Source: Apirhabdus apintestini (GTDB taxonomy: Bacteria; Pseudomonadota; Gammaproteobacteria; Enterobacterales; Enterobacteriaceae). From it: 64,000 nt of DNA. The stretch spans positions 2,356,001 through 2,420,000 of the forward strand of contig CP138906.1 of NCBI GenBank assembly GCA_033977085.1, read 5' to 3'. Under the pieces are notes generated by a model. That model was not told where the DNA came from, did no database searches, and saw nothing but the letters and a program-made list of their open reading frames with translations. The translations under genes were made by a program, and so were the position numbers. The number at the start of each line of letters is the position of its first letter. Positions within the stretch are counted from its first letter, which is position 1. Shown here piece after piece: positions 1 through 11,136 of the stretch.

Positions 1-248
1 AGTGAGCACGACAGAATAGTTAATATCATCCTTCGTGGCTGCAAGGAAATAATATCAGTCAGATAAGAAAATTCAACTCTATGAAGATATAATCAATGAC
101 TTTATTAGCAAACCATAAAACAGACACGCATTATTTACTAACTCTTCATCAATTATGATATAGCGGATTAATATTACTAAACAGCTGCATCCGAAAAGAG
201 CCCCTGACATTACCGATTTTAATATTCATAAGTATCCATGCATAATGT
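1..248. other. AT-rich intergenic stretch downstream of nei
   Basis: No supported gene. The stretch is AT-rich and lies beyond the 3' end of nei. I see no convincing terminator, tRNA or conserved motif. Confidence 0.5.
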
Positions 249-1040
249 TTAACCTCGCTGGCATACAGGACACCAATAGAATGGCCGGGAGGAAACCAGT
301 TTCTTCTCAATCAATGCAGCGCAGCGCTCACAGGGTTTTCCTTCCCGATGAAAAACATGAAATTGAAACAGAGCACCATGATGGCGGCTCTCATTCGGCT
401 GACCGCGCGTTTGATAGGAAAGGCGAGGAATATCCAGGCAGGCTCGCGCCAGCTCATCTATTTGCCGCCCGGTGAGATCTACCGGTCGTAATTCTGGCGC
501 CAGCCTGGCATGCCATAAAATTTCCACCCGCAGATAGTTTCCCAACCCGGCTAAAAAGCCTGATCCAGCAATAATCCCCCAGGCTGCGACGACAAAAGCG
601 TGGCGATAATAATCGTGCCGTGACCTGCTCTACCGTCAATGACAGGTCTAAAACGTCCGGACCAACCCGCTTCAGAAACGGATGCTGTGCCAGCCCAGGC
701 GCGTCCAGCATCTCGATATCAGAAGCGCTATACAGTGAAATTGCGCGATCCGCTGCAGCTAGCCTAACCCGTAAACTGCGCCGGGCATCCGGCTTTTCAT
801 CCGCAGAGGTAACGCGCCAGACACCATAAAGCTGATTGTGGCTATAGAGCGTCAGCCCCCGGAAAAATACGTCAACAGCGCTTTTCCCCGTGTTTCAATA
901 CGGCTAATGTGCTGACCGATAAGCAATGGCTGGTATGGATGCAATCGAGGGAAAGCAAACCAAACGTCTGTCAGCGTTTTACCAAGCATAGCCTGCTCCA
1001 GGCTATCTGCTGCACGGCGTATTTCCGGGCCTTCAGGCAT
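249..1040 (-). pseudogene. nei: Endonuclease VIII (DNA glycosylase/AP lyase), frameshifted
   Basis: Nei excises oxidised pyrimidines and cleaves the abasic site during base-excision repair. The start MPEGPEIRRAADSLEQ carries the catalytic Pro2 and Glu3. The middle HPFLKRVGPDVLDLSL and the C-terminal zinc finger (CERC...CPVC) are all recognisable. Three -1 shifts break the frame: a C5 run at 856-860, a C5 run at 576-580 touching CCAGG, and an A5 run at 553-557. Restoring them gives 264 residues, against 263 in E. coli. It is the last of a minus-strand series ybgA-phrB-ybgI-nei; the E. coli genes between ybgI and nei are absent. As read, it cannot make full-length protein. Confidence 0.85.
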
Positions 1041-1170
1041 AATTAGCTCCTAAAATAAAACGTTATATACGGCCCGACTCGCTCTGCCTGCGCCAGAGCA
1101 CACTGAATCGTATCTTTAAGCCATTTAATTTTAATGCGCCAAAAATTGGCTTATAACAGGCGCAGAGTTA

Positions 1171-1913
1171 TTAGGCAGGATTTGGAATGTCGACAAAAGT
1201 CACTGTGAGATCGGAAACTTCTGCTAACCATTCCCCCAGCGCCCGTACGCCGCCACGCTCGGTTGCATGGTGGCCCGCTGCGTAGAAATGTAATCCCTGC
1301 TCGCGGGCCGAGTGGATGGTTTGTTCAGATACTTCGCCAGTAATAAAGGCGTCAACGCCAAAACGCGCGGCCGCATCGATAAATCCTTGCCCACCGCCGG
1401 TGCACCAGGCCACGCGATTTACAACGGCGGGGCCAGTTTCGCCGCTCCATAGAGGTTTGCGACCAAGGCGTGCCTCAATCCATGACGCTAACTCCAGCCC
1501 GGATACCGGTATGTTCATCTCCCCCACCACAGCAAAGGTTCAATTTCGCCCATAGCCGTAAAGCCAAGCAGCGCGGCGAGCTCGCGCATTATTACCTAAC
1601 TCCGTATGCGCATCTAACGGCAAATGCCAGCCGTACAAATTAATATCGTGTCCGAGAAGCGCTTTTAAGCGATTCCGCTTCATACCGCGGATCAGCGGCG
1701 ACTCATTTTTCCAGAAATAGCCGTGATGAACGATAATCGCATCGGCCTGCAGACGAATGGCTTCGTCAATCAGCGCCTGACTTGCCGTAACGCCCGTTAC
1801 AACATGATAAATATTGGTTTTCCCTCAACCTGTAGCCCGTTAGGGGCATAATCGCTGAACCCTGCGCTATTTAATTTTTCATTAATAAGAATTTCAAGTT
1901 CGCTATTTTTCAT
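1171..1913 (-). pseudogene. ybgI: NIF3-family dinuclear metal-centre hydrolase, frameshifted
   Basis: YbgI is a NIF3/GTP-cyclohydrolase-I-type-2-like protein with a two-metal site. Visible blocks are the start MKNSELEILINEKLNSAGFS, the metal ligands IIVHHGYFWK, and C-terminal FYAAGHHATERGG. The start overlaps the phrB stop by 11 bp, so the two are probably translationally coupled. Three indels: -1 in a T run near 1818-1821, +1 at 1577-1584 (plus strand GAGCTG to GAGCTCG), and -1 in a C run at 1521-1525. The restored length is 247 residues, equal to E. coli YbgI. The exact biochemical role of the family is unsettled. Confidence 0.82.
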
Positions 1914-2858
1914 TACGTTGAGTCCTTTTTCGAGCGCGTTTCCATGCGGCAAGCGTTAACTCTCGCTGTTGCCGGTGATCGACTATCGGGCCAGGATAAT
2001 CAAGCGTCTTATTGTGCTGCCTGGCCCATTCGTGAGGAGCGTGAAGCGCGTTATCGGGTATCTCATTAAGCTCCGGGATCCAGCGTCGAATAAAGTCGCC
2101 TTTGGCATCAAATTTTTGCCCCTGAGTTGTTGGGTTAAAAATACGAAACCAGGGCTGGGCATCTGTTCCGGTAGAAGCGGCCCATTGCCAGCCACCGTTA
2201 TTGGACGCAAAATCTCCATCAGCCAATTGTGAAATAAAATAGCGCTCTCCTTCTCGCCAGTCGATGCGTAAATCTTTTACCAAAAAACTGGCTACAATCA
2301 TACGCAAACGATTATGCATCCAGCCGAGGGTATTTAGCTGACGCATAGCGGCATCCACAATGGGGAAACCGGTCATTCCCTGCTGCCAGGCTTTTAACCC
2401 GCCAGGGTCGTGCCGCCAGGAAATAGACTTAGTCCAGCCTAACAGCGGCTCTCCACGACATATTTCAGGATGCGCGACCATCGTATGTCGATAGAAGTCC
2501 CGCCATAATAGCTCTTTCAGCCACACGAAGCCTTCGCCGCCGCTCAGTGCGTCGGGGTATTTTGCCAACAGTTGCCAAAGACACTGGCGCGGCGAAAGAG
2601 CCCCAATTGACAACCAGGGTGAAAGTAAACTTGTACCTCGGATAGCAGGGAAATCTCTATAGTCATCGTATTTAACCACATCTTCCTGACAAAACGCCTT
2701 CAGGCGCTTCAATGCTTCCTCCTCGCCTGGAGGAAATAACTCTCGGTCGAGCGCCGTAACAGGGTAGGTAAATGTTACCAACGGTGCAAAACTGATCCAC
2801 CCCAGCGGTTGAAAACTGATCCAGGGGTTAATCTGCTCCTCTGAATACAGGGGAGCTT

Positions 2859-3876
<1,018 letters not shown>

Positions 3877-3880
<4 letters not shown>

Positions 3881-4658
3881 TGGTCGAACTACAACATCAA
3901 CGGCTGATGGTGCTTGCTGAACAGCCCAGCTGGACAGCCTTATCGGCGCGGCGCCGGCACTGTCGCAACAGGCAGTGGATCAGGAATGGAGCTATATGGA
4001 CTTCCTGGAGCACCTGCTACATGAGGAGAAACTGGCCCGGCATCAGCGTAAACAGGCGATGTACACGCGGATGGCAGCCTTCCCGGCGGTGAAGACGTTC
4101 GAGGAATACGACTTCACCTTCGCCACCGGCGCACCTCAGAAGCAAATCCAGTCGCTGCGTTCCCTGAGCTTCATCGAACGTAACGAAAACATCGTGTTGC
4201 TGGGCCCCTCGGGCGTGGGGAAAACACATCTGGCGATAGCCATGGGCTACGAGGCAGTACGGGCGGGCATCAAGGTTCGCTTCACAACAGCAGCGGACCT
4301 GCTGTTACAGCTGTCGACTTCCCAGCGTCAGGGGCGTTACAAAACGACACTCAATCGCGGTGTCATGGCCCCCAAACTGCTCATCATCGACGAAATAGGC
4401 TATCTGCCGTTCAGCCAGGAAGAGGCAAAGCTGTTCTTCCAGGTCATTGCCAAACGTTACGAAAAGAGCGCGATGATCCTGACCTCTAACCTGCCGTTCG
4501 GGCAGTGGGACCAGACGTTCGCGGGTGATGCAGCCCTGACATCGGCAATGCTGGACCGGATCTTACATCACTCACACGTAGTCCAGATAAAAGGAGAGAG
4601 CTATCGACTGAAGCAGAAACGAAAGGCCGGGGTTATAGCGGAAGCTAATCCTGAGTAA
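3877..4658 (+). pseudogene. istB: IstB ATPase helper of transposition (copy 1), frameshifted
   Basis: IstB is an AAA+ ATPase that activates IstA and controls target choice. Walker A GPSGVGKTHLA and Walker B LLIIDEIGYLPF are present. The start codon overlaps the restored istA stop. A missing T near 3924 (CAGCCC here, CAGCTCC in copy 2) breaks the frame after about 16 codons; the ORF resumes at an internal Met at 3975. Copy 3 shares the lesion; copy 2 does not. Confidence 0.85.
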
Positions 4659-5298
4659 GCAAGGTGGATCAATATTAGACCGTTGGTGGTGACGGTAAGT
4701 GGATCACTTTTTACCCGTTGTTGACAGGTAAATCGAGGCGTGTGGGTTATTGGTATGCCATCGCCCCGCGGATTTGGCACAGCGGCACAGGCGGGAATAT
4801 CCTCCTGTAAGCGACGCAGGCAGGCTCGGCTAAACGGGGTGAATACTTTATACATGCTGCCATTACCGGTAGTCACGCTACCGGGAGCTAAAATAACTCC
4901 ATCATCAAACCCTGGCAAATCACGTCCTTTCCCAGAGCCTTCTCTACGGCCGCATCTCGATGTAGTTCATTTAGCGCATATTGGTAATGATAAAAAGCTC
5001 ATTAACTTGATGGTTACGGCAAAAGTCTTGCAGAAATGGAATGCAGGCGGCGTAATCACTGACCTCTTCAATAAAAAAGGGTATCCCCATTTCTGCAAGG
5101 GAAGCGGCCAGTAACTTAACATGCTCGCGAATGAACCAGGCCTGACGCGGTGCCATTGTATGCTGGCACCATTGTTCGGGGGTTACCAGGAAAAGTGCGA
5201 TAACGCGCGCATTTTTATCCCGACAGGCGCTGGCAAGCGCATTGTTATCGTGGATACGTAAATCCTGCCGGAACCATACCAGGCGCGTAGCAGCCATA

Positions 5299-5993
5299 TT
5301 ATGACTCCAATAATTTCTTCAAAGTGGGCGGTAATGGCTGAAAATAGCGCTGCTGTGCCAGATAATCATTTGGGAATAATGTCAGGTAGTCCATCAGTAA
5401 CGCCATTGGCGCATCGCGTTCTACCTCCGCACAGCGATAAGCTTCAATACATTGAGTCAAATCACGTTTCTGACTCTCGCTGAGATGTGGCCGAAAATAC
5501 CCCTGCACGTGCATTAATGCATTGGTGTGATTACGGCGCGTCGCCGGTTGTGACAGCAGGAGCATGAGCCGTTGTCGATAATCGTAAAAGAATGCCTGCA
5601 GATCGCAACAGATGTTCAGCGTCGCGACGAAACGCCCCAATTCTCGGTATAAAGGCTGCGAATGCGCTAATAACAGCACTTTATAGCGGCTATGAAACGC
5701 GACAAGCGCTCCGCGACTTAACCCACTGCGATACAGTTGCAGCAATTCATGTAATGCGCCGACGCGAATAGCCGTATTTTCATCCAAAGTTAGCGTTTTC
5801 AGCACCGGCAACCAGGGAATTTTTCCTGAATCTCCGAGAGGAAACCTGGCTGCTGACTAATCACGCCACACAACTCATCGGCATTGAGGGAGAGCGAGGC
5901 TGTCGATAGAGGGATAAATCTTAAATGTTTCTCGATGCCGGTAACTGCTACCGACGTTGCATCATCTATGCCAAATGTTATTGGGGAATCCAT
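5299..5993 (-). pseudogene. ybgA: YbgA-like DUF1722 protein with remnant N-terminal domain, frameshifted
   Basis: The C-terminal 150 residues match the DUF1722 domain of YbgA (ALHELLQLYRSGLSRGALVA, AHSQPLYRELGRF, MHVQGYFRPHL). A good Shine-Dalgarno (GGAGG) precedes the ATG at 5993. The approximately 60 residues upstream include GFLSEIQEKFP-WLPV, which matches the end of the DUF523 domain found in longer two-domain relatives, but the rest of DUF523 is missing. One -1 shift near 5812-5816 (CCCTGG context) splits the frame; restored length is 231 residues. It ends 2 bp before the phrB start, so the two form one operon. Function is unknown; linkage to phrB suggests a link with light or repair, which is inference. 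Confidence 0.72.
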
Positions 5994-6257
5994 TACACCT
6001 CCAGAGTTTGCTCTTTAAGTGTAGACAGTGAACGATGCGTTGAAGCAGCTAATGGCCAATTCTAGTAAGCTGTTTACTATTACCGATGTTAGCAGATGAA
6101 ACGTGTAGACTTGGGCTTGGATATTTTTAGAGTCAATATGAAGCAATTAACCCAAAGGTAGCTTTTTATAGTAATTAACCGGGATACGAAACGGGTGGGC
6201 TAGCAACTGGCACCGCTGCAATGAGGGAGAAACGGTGCCATACCGACAGGAGACGCT

Positions 6258-6464
6258 TTAAAAGAAAATACCCGCCGCCTGTTCTGACTCTTGTAACCAT
6301 ACCGGCTGTTCGCTAGTTTTTGACCATACGCGGTGCAAATAGCTGTAAAAGCGCGCCCGATCTTTCCAGAAAAGCATAACTGGTAGAGCGATAATGCCAG
6401 CTACAACGGCAAATATACGGCGCAGTATTATCAGATATAGCGGAAATTTTTTATAAATAGCCAT
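6258..6464 (-). CDS. ybfA: YbfA small inner-membrane-associated protein
   Basis: 68 residues, starting MAIYKKFPLYLIILRRIFAV. The conserved middle LPVMLFWKDRARFYSYLHRV and SKTSEQPVWL match E. coli YbfA. One hydrophobic segment at residues 8-30 suggests membrane anchoring. The start at 6464 is chosen because GGGAG lies 6-10 bp upstream, and it matches the family's length better than the upstream ATG at 6476. Function is unknown. It is intact and isolated, with long AT-rich flanks. Confidence 0.85.
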   Translation of the reverse strand: MAIYKKFPLYLIILRRIFAVVAGIIALPVMLFWKDRARFYSYLHRVWSKTSEQPVWLQESEQAAGIFF

Positions 6465-7244
6465 TTTTTCTCCCATGCAAAATAGTTACGCAATAATGAA
6501 ATTATCTGTGTTTTATAATACGCCCGCGAACAAAAAATACTACTCATCCGACCAGAATTGCGCGTATTTGATGCAAACTGATGCTCTTAATGGCCACATG
6601 TTAATACATTGTTTTATTATTGTTTAATAATTGATTATATAAAGATAATTTAGTGATCTTGGCTAATCATACGTCACATTCGCTCTGCGCCCCTGATAAA
6701 TGCGCTCGTATTTTCCTTAATACTCTTTTTGTTTTTTCAGGTTTTTACACATTCGATGTCACACCTCTTATCAAAACAAAAATTTGCCTGAAAAAAGTAA
6801 TAACCATCAGAAAACAGTGTATGAATATCACCAGGGAATATGTAATAGCCTGCCAGAATATAACCCCGGCTTAATATAATGCTATTGATAGTACACCTTG
6901 CATTACTTCATTGTTATAATGGCGAAAATTAGTGGTAGTGCTTAACCCCGAATATTATGTAACGGTAACTTCGTTATCTTTACGTCTCTGGTATTTTACG
7001 TAAGGACATGATTACAGATGCTAAGGTTGGCGGTAGTTTCTAAATGGTGGGTATAGAGATAAGGTTCTGACGCCCTCATTTGGCTGGTACCTGGTATTAT
7101 TAATCCGACCGTATTTTAACGCATGCAAAACATAAATCACACAAGTCGCCAGTCAATATGCAAGATAAAAAGACTCACTTAACGTCTGGTCCTCACTTCA
7201 TCACAGGATCAATAGCCGAAATATTTAACAGGAAATAAATAATT
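6465..7244. other. AT-rich gene-free region between ybfA and luxI
   Basis: About 780 bp with no ORF resembling a known family. AGGAAAT just before 7245 is the ribosome binding site of luxI. I find no clear lux box in this stretch, unlike the region upstream of luxR. Confidence 0.5.
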
Positions 7245-7894
7245 ATGCTAAAATTTCTTAATGTTAGCTATGGCGAGCTAAGCGAAATTCAATCAGAAGA
7301 GCTATATCAACTGAGAAAAAAACGTTCTACGATCGCTTAAACTGGGAAGTTTCATGTCAGCATGAAATGGAAATTGATGAGTTTGATACGCCAGATGCCC
7401 GATATATTCTCGGTATTCTAAATGGCGATATTATCTGTAGCGTGCGTTTCCTGCAGTTAGCTAAGCCAAATATGATAACGCACACATTTAATAAAAACTT
7501 TTCAGACGTTCCCCTACCCGCAGAAGGCGTTGAAACCAGCCGTTTTTTTGTCGATAAGCACCGGGCTAAAGCCTACCTTGGCGATAAGTACCCAATCAGC
7601 AATGCTCTTTTGCTATCTATGATTAATTATGCCAGAAGTGAAAATCTTGCCGGTATTTATACTATCGTCAGCCGTGCGATGGTGACCATACTCAAAAGAT
7701 CGGGGTGGCCAATTAAAATTCTTAAAGAATCACGTTTGAAAGCAGATGAATTTATTTATTTGCTGTATTTACCTACTGATACCAACAGTCAGAACATCAT
7801 GGCACGTAAGGTTGCCGGCGTTCTTGATGCTTCGCCTGAAGAGCTTTCAAGTTGGCCGATGCACGTTCCTCTTATGCAGGATTTGGTGTTATAA
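7245..7894 (+). pseudogene. Acyl-homoserine-lactone synthase, EsaI/LuxI family, one frameshift
   Basis: LuxI-type enzymes make AHL signals from S-adenosylmethionine and acyl-ACP. The start MLKFLNVSYGELSEIQSEEL and the blocks RYILGILNGDIICSVRF, SRFFVDKHRAKAYLGDKYPI and YTIVSRAMVTILKRSGW follow EsaI-type synthases, with the invariant Arg, Phe, Trp, Asp and Glu positions present. A single -1 shift lies in an A7 run at 7316-7322; one extra A restores RKKTFYDRLNWEV and 216 residues (EsaI has 210). The 3' end overlaps the convergent luxR gene by 23 bp, as at esaI/esaR. It might be active if the shift is an error or is rescued by slippage. Confidence 0.88.
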
Positions 7895-8613
7895 GCCCCA
7901 TTTCTACGCCCAGCCGGATAGCCTGCCGGGCGTTATTTACGCCTAGCTTATTAACTAAATTTCCCATATGAAATTTCACCGTTCTTACGGAAATACCATA
8001 TATCGTACCAATCTCTGAGTACGTTTTCCCCATACTCGCCCAATAAAGGATCTGATTCTCTCTCTCAGTGAACATAGGAGCGCCAACGCCATCCGACGAG
8101 GTACGACCGGAACGGTGCCTCTGCGCTTTTATCATTTTGTTCATATGCTCATAAATTTCGATAAGCGCCATTTGTAAATTGGCCTTTTCGTTTTCAATGA
8201 TATCTTCAACGGCTTCGTCTTTGTCGCTTTTAATAATAAAAGACAGCAAGGCAACATTATCTCTACAGTCATGCAACACAAACGTAAAGCCATTCAAAAT
8301 ATTATATTCCCGCGATACGGAAAAAATCTTTGAAAAACTAATTTCATTCGTCAGCGTTATATTTTCATCCCATGAGAAGGGCGCCGTACGCTTAAACGCA
8401 ACCAGAACGACAGGATCAATATGCTGAAAGTGATTTTCCAGATACATATTCACCCATTCTTTAGGGTAGCTGGAGATGATTAGAATTTTTGATGGATTTT
8501 TTTGTTAACGACGGTATAGGCATATTCGGGGAACCGAAGCGCTTCAACTTCCGCTCAATATAATTTCTGAGTACAACGGTCAAAGACGGATTCTTCTGGA
8601 ATGTAGAGTACAT
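7872..8613 (-). pseudogene. LuxR-family AHL-responsive regulator, EsaR type, two frameshifts
   Basis: The product has an N-terminal autoinducer domain (VILTAFKRT-like VVLVAFKRTAPFSWDEN, YNILNGFTFVLHD) and a C-terminal LuxR/GerE helix-turn-helix (TERENQILYWASMGKTYSEI, GISVRTVKFHMGNLVNKLG). The start at 8613 (MYSTFQKNP) follows a strong AAGGAG. Two -1 shifts break it: a C run near 8527-8530 (minus-strand CCCCG) and an A7 run near 8499-8505. Restored length is 247 residues (EsaR has 249). Two palindromes upstream at 8655-8694 suggest autoregulation, as in EsaR, which binds DNA without ligand and is released by it. Confidence 0.86.
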
Positions 8614-8654
8614 CTGCTCTCCTTTCTCTCTGCTTTTCCCATCCTGGCAGGGCT

Positions 8655-8674
8655 GCCTGTACTTTAGCACAGGT
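8655..8674 (-). promoter_or_regulatory. lux-box-like 20-bp palindrome upstream of luxR
   Basis: GCCTGTACTTTAGCACAGGT is an imperfect inverted repeat. It agrees at 17 of 20 positions with the EsaR autoregulatory box as I remember it. It starts about 42 bp before the luxR start codon, a position suited to autorepression. Confidence 0.65.
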
Positions 8675-8680
8675 CACGAG

Positions 8681-8694
8681 TGCACTTTAGTACA
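8681..8694 (-). promoter_or_regulatory. second lux-box-like core
   Basis: TGCACTTTAGTACA is a near-perfect palindrome sharing the ACTTTAG core with the first box (TGTACTTTAGCACA at 8658-8671). The two cores are 23 bp apart, about two helical turns, which would place two regulator dimers on one face. Confidence 0.5.
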
Positions 8695-9413
8695 TTTTAT
8701 GTTTATGGGTATTAAGGTACCTTATCGCCTGTTCTTTAAGGACAATTAAATATCTGGCCAAAGAGCCAGTCTTTGAATGTTTTTTGCCAGCACCAGGGAA
8801 ATTTACGTTACACCAGGAAATTAAATAATAAATATACTGTAGTCTTCAAATGTGGCCAGGCAGTACATGCTGTTTACATGTCCTGTTCTCTGGCCCTTAT
8901 TTGATTTGTTCTATGAAGTCATCTTTCTGTTGTCTAATCCCTTGCCACAGTGAAAAGATAATGTTGACTCAGGAACGTCAATATAAGTCTAAGTCAGCGG
9001 AGCGAAATGATTATCCACTGATACCCTACAAATTAGCCTGCTTATTTTAATTTGCCGTAACTTACCCTAATGGCCGTCTGGTTAAAGTGGGACATTTCAC
9101 AAAATAGCGATTAACCGGTTGATATCTGATTCCAGCCCCACGTTCACCCTCTACGCCACCAAAATGAAGCGGCGGGAATGTTCTAATTTGCTATCATCAC
9201 CAGAACGCACATAACAGCGTAAACCTGCTGCACGTTCTTCCGGAATTAACAGCTTATCCCTGACATTTTCTTATGAATACTTAAGGCAGCCTGGAGCCGC
9301 TTAATAATGGCCTAAATTCCGCCTGAAAGCTCCTTTTATTAAAGTCACAGTATGGGAAGTAACGTGCAAAATGCACAGCATGACTATCTTATATAAAGAT
9401 CTCTACTACTTAT
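8695..9413. other. Gene-free region between luxR and pgm
   Basis: About 720 bp. Short ORFs exist, but none resembles a known protein or has a supporting ribosome site. It may hold decayed sequence; I recognise nothing in it. Confidence 0.45.
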
Positions 9414-9446
9414 AAAAAACCACCCTCAAATAATGAGGATGGTTTT
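9414..9446 (-). terminator. Rho-independent terminator of seqA-pgm
   Basis: On the minus strand, a 10-bp stem AACCATCCTC/GAGGGTGGTT (9435-9444 with 9418-9427, one wobble) is followed by a T6 run. It lies 24 bp past the pgm stop. Confidence 0.8.
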
Positions 9447-9469
9447 CCTTGAAAGGGAATAATTATCAA

Positions 9470-11113
9470 TTAGCCCGCATTTTTCAGAACTTCACTTACA
9501 ATCTCGACGGCTTCTTTTTCAATCCGCAAACGATGCTCATCGCCAAGGAAACTTTCACAGTAGATTTTATAAGCGTCTTCGGTGCCGGATGGACGCGCAG
9601 CGAACCACCCATTTGCAGTCATTACCTTAAGCCCGCCAATCGCCGCATTATTCCCCGGCGCGGCCGTCAAACGCGCAGTAATTTCATCGCCAGCAAGAGT
9701 ATTGGCGCTCACCATCTCCGGAGACAGTTTAGATAGCGCCGCTTTTTGCGCTGAGGTTGCAGATGCCTGCAGGCGGTTATAGCTTGGTGCACCAAAGCGC
9801 TGCGCCAGCTCATCATAAAGCTGTTGCGGATTTTTACCTGTCACAGCAGTAATTTCAGCCGCCAGTAAGCACATAATGATGCCATCTTTATCCGTCGACC
9901 AGGGCGTCCCATCAAAACGCAGGAATGAAGCCCCCGCGCTCTCTTCCCCGCCAAAGCCCAAACTGCCTTCATGCAAACCATCGACGAACCATTTAAAACC
10001 CACGGGTACTTCCACCAGCTTACGCCCTAACTCATTAACTACCCTATCAATCATGGCGGAAGATACCAGCGTCTTACCTACTGCAACATCACTTATCCAC
10101 TGAGGGCGATGCTGGAATAAATAATTAATGGCTACCGCCAAATAGTGGTTTGGATTCATCAATCCGGCTGGTGTGACAATACCGTGCCTGTCGTAATCAG
10201 GGTCATTGGCAAAAGCCAAATCAAAACGATCGCGCAGCGCAAGCAACCCCGCCATCGCGCATTCGGATGAGCAATCCATTCGGATAGCACCGTCTTTATC
10301 CAAATGCATAAAGCGGAAAGTTTGATCTATCTGATCGTTAACAATTGTGAGATTAAGCTGATAGTGCTCGGCAATACGCTGCCAGTATGCAATTCCTGAG
10401 CCACCGAGCGGGTCAACCCCCAGCTTAAGCCCGGCGTTTTGAATAGCTGGCATGTCGATTATCGTCGCTAACCCTTCTACAAATGGCTGAATCAGGTCGA
10501 CTTCATGCACATTACCACTGTGCATCGCCTGCGCCAGTGAAATGCGTTTTACATCTTTTAGCTTCGATGCCAGCAGTGCATTTGCACGATCTTCAATGAC
10601 TTTCGTGACATTAGTATCCGCAGGCTCGCCATTCGGCGGATTGTATTTAATGCCGCCGTCTTCAGGAGGATTGTGTGAAGGCGTAATTACGATGCCATCG
10701 GCCAGCTTCTGATGTTTACGATTGTATTCAAGGATAGCGTTGGATATTGCGGGCGTGGGCGTATAACCATTGTCCTGCTGCACAATAACCTCGACGCCGT
10801 TAGCACTTAATACTTCCAGCACGGAGATAAACGCAGGCTCTGATAACGCATGGGTGTCTTTCCCAACGTAGCACGGCCCATCGATACCATTCTTACTACG
10901 ATATTCGGCGATAGCCTGCGCGATAGCCAAAATATGAGGCTCATTAAAGCTATGCCGTGCCGCACTGCCTCTGTGGCCAGATGTACCGAACTTGACCGCA
11001 TGTTCAGCATTTTCAATTTCTGGTTTTAATACATAATACTGCGCCGTTAACTGCGCGACGTTGATCAAATCACTCTGTTGCGCAGGCTGCCCTGCACGAT
11101 TGTGTTTCGCCAT
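9470..11113 (-). CDS. pgm: Phosphoglucomutase
   Basis: Interconverts glucose-1-phosphate and glucose-6-phosphate for UDP-glucose and glycogen metabolism. 547 residues, close to the E. coli 546. The phosphoserine loop GIVITPSHNPPEDGG, the metal loop DPDYDRHG, the sugar loop GGEESAGASF and the C-terminal phosphate loop ARPSGTEDAYKIY are all present. The start at 11113 (MAKHNRAGQPAQQSD) is preferred over the longer ORF because AGAAGGA lies upstream and it matches the family. It lies 23 bp after seqA, probably co-transcribed. Intact. Confidence 0.96.
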   Translation of the reverse strand: MAKHNRAGQPAQQSDLINVAQLTAQYYVLKPEIENAEHAVKFGTSGHRGSAARHSFNEPHILAIAQAIAEYRSKNGIDGPCYVGKDTHALSEPAFISVLEVLSANGVEVIVQQDNGYTPTPAISNAILEYNRKHQKLADGIVITPSHNPPEDGGIKYNPPNGEPADTNVTKVIEDRANALLASKLKDVKRISLAQAMHSGNVHEVDLIQPFVEGLATIIDMPAIQNAGLKLGVDPLGGSGIAYWQRIAEHYQLNLTIVNDQIDQTFRFMHLDKDGAIRMDCSSECAMAGLLALRDRFDLAFANDPDYDRHGIVTPAGLMNPNHYLAVAINYLFQHRPQWISDVAVGKTLVSSAMIDRVVNELGRKLVEVPVGFKWFVDGLHEGSLGFGGEESAGASFLRFDGTPWSTDKDGIIMCLLAAEITAVTGKNPQQLYDELAQRFGAPSYNRLQASATSAQKAALSKLSPEMVSANTLAGDEITARLTAAPGNNAAIGGLKVMTANGWFAARPSGTEDAYKIYCESFLGDEHRLRIEKEAVEIVSEVLKNAG

Positions 11114-11136
11114 TGCCTTATCCTTCTGACGCAAAA

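Noticed and set aside
6653..6874. 73-codon ORF between ybfA and luxI
   Set aside because: Begins with a non-ATG start in very AT-rich DNA, has no ribosome site and no recognisable motif.
8850..9050. 66-codon plus-strand ORF between luxR and pgm
   Set aside because: No ribosome site, no similarity to a family, and a composition like the surrounding AT-rich spacer.
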